This document shows positions 5,248 through 7,188 of a DNA stretch of 7,188 nucleotides, piece after piece; the first letter of the stretch is position 1; every line of letters begins with the position of its first letter. Below the pieces are notes generated by a model, which saw nothing but the letters and a program-made list of their open reading frames with translations, was not told the DNA's origin and made no database searches. Source of the DNA: Clostridia bacterium. Its GTDB lineage: Bacteria; Bacillota_A; Clostridia; Oscillospirales; CAG-272. Both the position numbers and the translations under genes were made by a program. The stretch lies in contig JAFXHW010000012.1 of assembly GCA_017533545.1 (NCBI GenBank), positions 1-7,188 of the forward strand, given 5' to 3'.

Positions 5248-6642
5248 TTAGCCGTCGATGTCGATCATCTCGTAGCCGAGATATGTATTGAAGGCTTCGT
5301 CAAGGATGTACTTCATATGGCCCATACCAACGGTGGTGTGATGCTTGAATCCGCCGCGAGCAAGCTTGATGAGCTTGTTCTGGAGATCCGGAATCTCTGC
5401 AACGCCGCCGCAGCCGAAGAATTCCTTCTCGATGGGCTCGCCGGTGAACTTGGCTTCGCTGGTGTAGATCTTGATCTTGCCGTCCTCGGTGAAGCAGTTG
5501 CACATAGTCATGTCAAATGCTGCGATGCGGCCTTCGTTGCTTCCCCATCCGCTTCCGGGGTCGCCCTTTGCAAACATCTTGTGTTCGGTTACGGTGCCGG
5601 GGCCTTCCATAAGGGTCTGGGCAACGGGTCCGCAGTGGAAGAGGATGACCTTATTTTCATCATCGCCGTAGTTGTTGTTCCAGTCGAGGCAGGCGGTGGG
5701 CTTTTCGCTTGCGAGTGCCATTGCTCTCATGCAGACTGCAGAGCAAAGGTCGATTTCGCAGGATGCAACGATTCCTCTGTCGTTGAGCTCGGAGAGAAGA
5801 ACGCAGGGGCAAACGCGGAGAATAGTCTCCATCTCGTTCCAGCAGCGAAGAGTGATAGCGTCGAGGTGGTAATTCTCTATGTATTCGTCGATAACTACCG
5901 ATATCTTGGCAAGAGTGAGCTTGTTCTTTTCGGGAACCTTGGTAAAGTTGGTGTAGCTTTCAAGTCTCTTAACCTTTGCAAGTACCTTTTCATCGTCGTC
6001 AGCCTTCTGATTTACGAAGAAGATGAGCTCGGAAAGGTCGAAGGACTCAACGTTGATGCCGTATCTCTGCATTGTAAGCTCGTCGAAACGGACGGTCTTG
6101 AATGCGGTGGTTCTTGCACCGATGCAGCCGAGGTTGAATCTCTTCATGCCCTTTACAACGCGGCAGATAGCAGCAAAATCGCGGAGATTTTCCTGGAACT
6201 TTTCGCTTAAGGGATGAACAACGTGGGGCTTCATAACGGTGAAGGGGATCTTATACTGATAGAAAACGTCGGTAACAGAGAATTTACCGCAGAAAGCATC
6301 GCGGCGATGCTTGAAATCCATTTTGCCGATCTCGTCGGGATATGCCTGCATAAGGATCGGAACACCTGCATCCTGCAATGCGGCAACAGCACCGTTTTCG
6401 TCAACGAAAATGGGCATGCAGAGGATAACGCCGTCGTATTCACCCTCGTGGGACTTGAGCCAATCGTGGTAAAGACGTCCTTCGTCGCGGGTCTCAACTG
6501 CGCCGTAGCGGGTTGCGTCCTTGTCCATGATGAGGTACTCGTGGCCGGCGTCGGTGACAGCCTTGACCATATCTTCGCGTGCACCTTCGATAAGCTCAGC
6601 GGGCATAAATCCGCGGTTTCCGAAATACAAAGCAAATTTCAT
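5248..6642 (-). CDS. Predicted L-fucose/L-arabinose isomerase-like sugar isomerase (COG2407-type)
   Basis: A 464-residue protein resembling the L-fucose isomerase-related family, metal-dependent aldose-ketose isomerases. The N-terminal part (about 1-165) is a Rossmann-like alpha/beta region with YDGVILCMPIFVDENG (69-84), the usual sugar-isomerase N-domain pattern. The C-terminal part carries the likely metal and substrate residues: CWNEME (E270), ASCEIDLCSAVCMRA (E296, D298), CLDWNNNYGDD (D320), LFHCGP (H336) and FKHHTTVGMGH (H434, H435, H442). The roles are assigned by analogy with FucI (Glu, Asp and His ligands), not proven. No signal peptide, so cytosolic. ATG 6642 has AAAGGAGA (6651-6658) about nine bases upstream. 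It is first in the operon; the aldolase follows after a 91-base gap. The pair implies isomerise-then-cleave sugar catabolism. The exact sugar cannot be read from sequence, and no kinase is nearby. Confidence 0.8.
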   Translation of the reverse strand: MKFALYFGNRGFMPAELIEGAREDMVKAVTDAGHEYLIMDKDATRYGAVETRDEGRLYHDWLKSHEGEYDGVILCMPIFVDENGAVAALQDAGVPILMQAYPDEIGKMDFKHRRDAFCGKFSVTDVFYQYKIPFTVMKPHVVHPLSEKFQENLRDFAAICRVVKGMKRFNLGCIGARTTAFKTVRFDELTMQRYGINVESFDLSELIFFVNQKADDDEKVLAKVKRLESYTNFTKVPEKNKLTLAKISVVIDEYIENYHLDAITLRCWNEMETILRVCPCVLLSELNDRGIVASCEIDLCSAVCMRAMALASEKPTACLDWNNNYGDDENKVILFHCGPVAQTLMEGPGTVTEHKMFAKGDPGSGWGSNEGRIAAFDMTMCNCFTEDGKIKIYTSEAKFTGEPIEKEFFGCGGVAEIPDLQNKLIKLARGGFKHHTTVGMGHMKYILDEAFNTYLGYEMIDIDG

Positions 6643-6710
6643 TTGTTTGTTCTCCTTTAAAGTAAAATTAACTTATAATCTTATTATGCTGATATACTTA
6701 TTTTAATACG

Positions 6711-6726
6711 ATTTTGTGAACAAAAT
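6711..6726. promoter_or_regulatory. Candidate operator palindrome for the isomerase-aldolase operon
   Basis: ATTTTGT and ACAAAAT form a perfect 7-bp inverted repeat with a 2-base centre. It overlaps the downstream edge of the proposed -10 and the expected start site, where a repressor would block transcription. GT and AC half-sites resemble the general GntR pattern, but the regulator is not in the window and this is only suggestive. Confidence 0.5.
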
Positions 6727-6753
6727 AGTAATACATTAGAAATAATTTAGCAA
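6725..6753 (-). promoter_or_regulatory. Probable promoter of the isomerase-aldolase operon
   Basis: On the minus strand, TTGCTA (6753-6748) and TACTAT (6730-6725) are 17 bases apart. Each box matches four of six consensus bases, and TG lies shortly upstream of the -10. The start site near 6718 would give a leader of about 75 bases. It is much weaker than the other promoters here, as expected for a regulated catabolic operon. The region is very AT-rich, so other -10 choices remain possible. Confidence 0.5.
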
Positions 6754-6829
6754 ATTTAATCTTTTTTTGTGTTTGCGTGTATAGGGCAGGGTGAAAAAGG
6801 GAGGCGTGTATAAATATTTCTATTTGTTA

Positions 6830-6858
6830 TTGACAAAAAATAAAAAATATGCTATAAT
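6830..6858 (+). promoter_or_regulatory. Sigma-A promoter of tRNA-Leu, perfect consensus with extended -10
   Basis: TTGACA (6830-6835) and TATAAT (6853-6858) are 17 bases apart. TGC directly precedes the -10 box, giving an extended -10 as well. Transcription would begin near 6865, about 20 bases before the mature tRNA, leaving a short 5' leader for RNase P removal. Confidence 0.93.
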
Positions 6859-6885
6859 CATTAAGCGGTGAAAAGACCGATATAT

Positions 6886-6972
6886 GCGGGTATGGCGGAA
6901 CTGGCAGACGCGCTAGATTCAGGTTCTAGTGGGGGCAACTTCGTGCAGGTTCAATTCCTGTTACCCGCACCA
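6886..6972 (+). tRNA. tRNA-Leu (anticodon CAG), CCA encoded
   Basis: Acceptor arms GCGGGTA (6886-6892) and TACCCGC (6962-6968) pair fully, with discriminator A6969 and an encoded CCA (6970-6972). The D stem is GCG/CGC with loop GAACTGGCAGA. The anticodon stem CTAGA/TCTAG encloses loop TTCAGGT, so the anticodon is CAG (6920-6922), reading CUG. A long variable arm of 15 bases, typical of the class II tRNAs Leu, Ser and Tyr, precedes the T arm GCAGG-TTCAATT-CCTGT. Discriminator A and anticodon CAG identify leucine. It is a single tRNA with its own promoter and terminator, not part of a visible cluster. Confidence 0.97.
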
Positions 6973-6979
6973 TATGAAG

Positions 6980-7030
6980 ACACCATTGAAATCTGAACCC
7001 CCAAGTTCGGACCCAATGGTGTTTTTGTTA
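6980..7030 (+). terminator. Intrinsic terminator of the tRNA-Leu gene
   Basis: The outer stem ACACCATTG (6980-6988) pairs with CAATGGTGT (7014-7022), followed by TTTTTGTTAT. Inside it a second stem, TCTGAAC (6992-6998) with GTTCGGA (7005-7011), closes a CCCCAA loop, with a small AAA/CC internal bulge between the stems. It starts eight bases after the CCA. Confidence 0.85.
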
Positions 7031-7188
7031 TAAAACCAAGTATTTATACGGCTTTTCGAGGTCGGGTTTTCTTTTTTTCGCTCGGACAAAAAACAGAAAA
7101 AACCAAATTTTGCAATCCAAAAATTCAAAAACAATACTTTTCGAACCCGGCAGTCTGACTGCACATGACTTATAAATCCTCATATTCC
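7031..7188. other. AT-rich intergenic DNA, no gene supported
   Basis: There are several A and T homopolymer runs and one short perfect palindrome, GCAGTC-T-GACTGC (7150-7162). A short minus-strand reading frame crosses the tRNA terminator and has no ribosome site or recognisable content. I see no promoter, RNA gene or coding region that holds up. Confidence 0.6.

Noticed and set aside
5233..6210. A 325-codon open frame on the plus strand, antisense to the isomerase gene
   Set aside because: It lies wholly over the isomerase, whose family motifs and ribosome site are clear. The antisense protein has no recognisable domain and its composition is what a mirrored coding frame gives.
6797..6870. 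Possible tiny plus-strand gene after GGGAGG (GTG near 6806)
   Set aside because: The gap from ribosome site to start is too short, and the frame runs through the tRNA promoter.
7138..7162. TTCGAACCC near the right end, resembling a tRNA T-loop
   Set aside because: On neither strand can the flanking bases form a T stem or the rest of a cloverleaf.
6961..7164. A 67-codon minus-strand frame crossing the end of tRNA-Leu and its terminator
   Set aside because: It reads through the terminator hairpin and the tRNA 3' end, is low complexity, and has no ribosome site.

Overview
The window looks like a low-to-mid G+C member of the Bacillota, most likely a gut-type Clostridia. The signs are AT-rich intergenic DNA with textbook TTGACA/TATAAT promoters, purine-rich Shine-Dalgarno sites, TTG and GTG starts, a tRNA with an encoded CCA, and a DUF1846 (UPF0371) protein, a family common in Clostridia and streptococci. 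The taxon is an inference from style and gene content, not a phylogenetic placement.

Layout from left to right. (1) 1-1169, minus strand: the 5' part of typA (bipA), a ribosome-associated GTPase, cut by the window edge. (2) 1170-1450: a divergent control region holding two back-to-back perfect consensus promoters, one for typA and one for the next gene. (3) 1451-2941, plus: a full-length DUF1846 protein of unknown function, closed by an intrinsic terminator. (4) 3064-3990, plus: a small M28-family metallopeptidase with membrane helices inserted inside its catalytic domain, with its own promoter. (5) 3991-4157: a convergent terminator zone with three hairpins and a 13-bp tandem repeat. (6) 6642 down to 4158, minus: a two-gene operon made of a predicted L-fucose-isomerase-like sugar isomerase (first) and a divergent class II aldolase (second). 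It has a probable promoter and an overlapping palindromic operator candidate at 6711-6753, and a 13-bp hairpin between the aldolase's Shine-Dalgarno site and its start codon. (7) 6830-7030, plus: a tRNA-Leu(CAG) gene with a perfect promoter and a hairpin terminator. (8) 7031-7188: AT-rich DNA with no gene I can support.

The typA, DUF1846, M28 and tRNA genes are independent single-gene transcription units. The only genes that clearly work together are the isomerase and the aldolase, which read as a small sugar-catabolic module: aldose-ketose isomerisation followed by retro-aldol cleavage. No kinase, transporter or regulator is present here, and the aldolase departs from fructose-bisphosphate aldolase in its phosphate-binding loops, so the true substrate is open. 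I see no defence system, mobile element, CRISPR array or phage gene. The isomerase-aldolase pair is the best candidate for undescribed biochemistry in the window.
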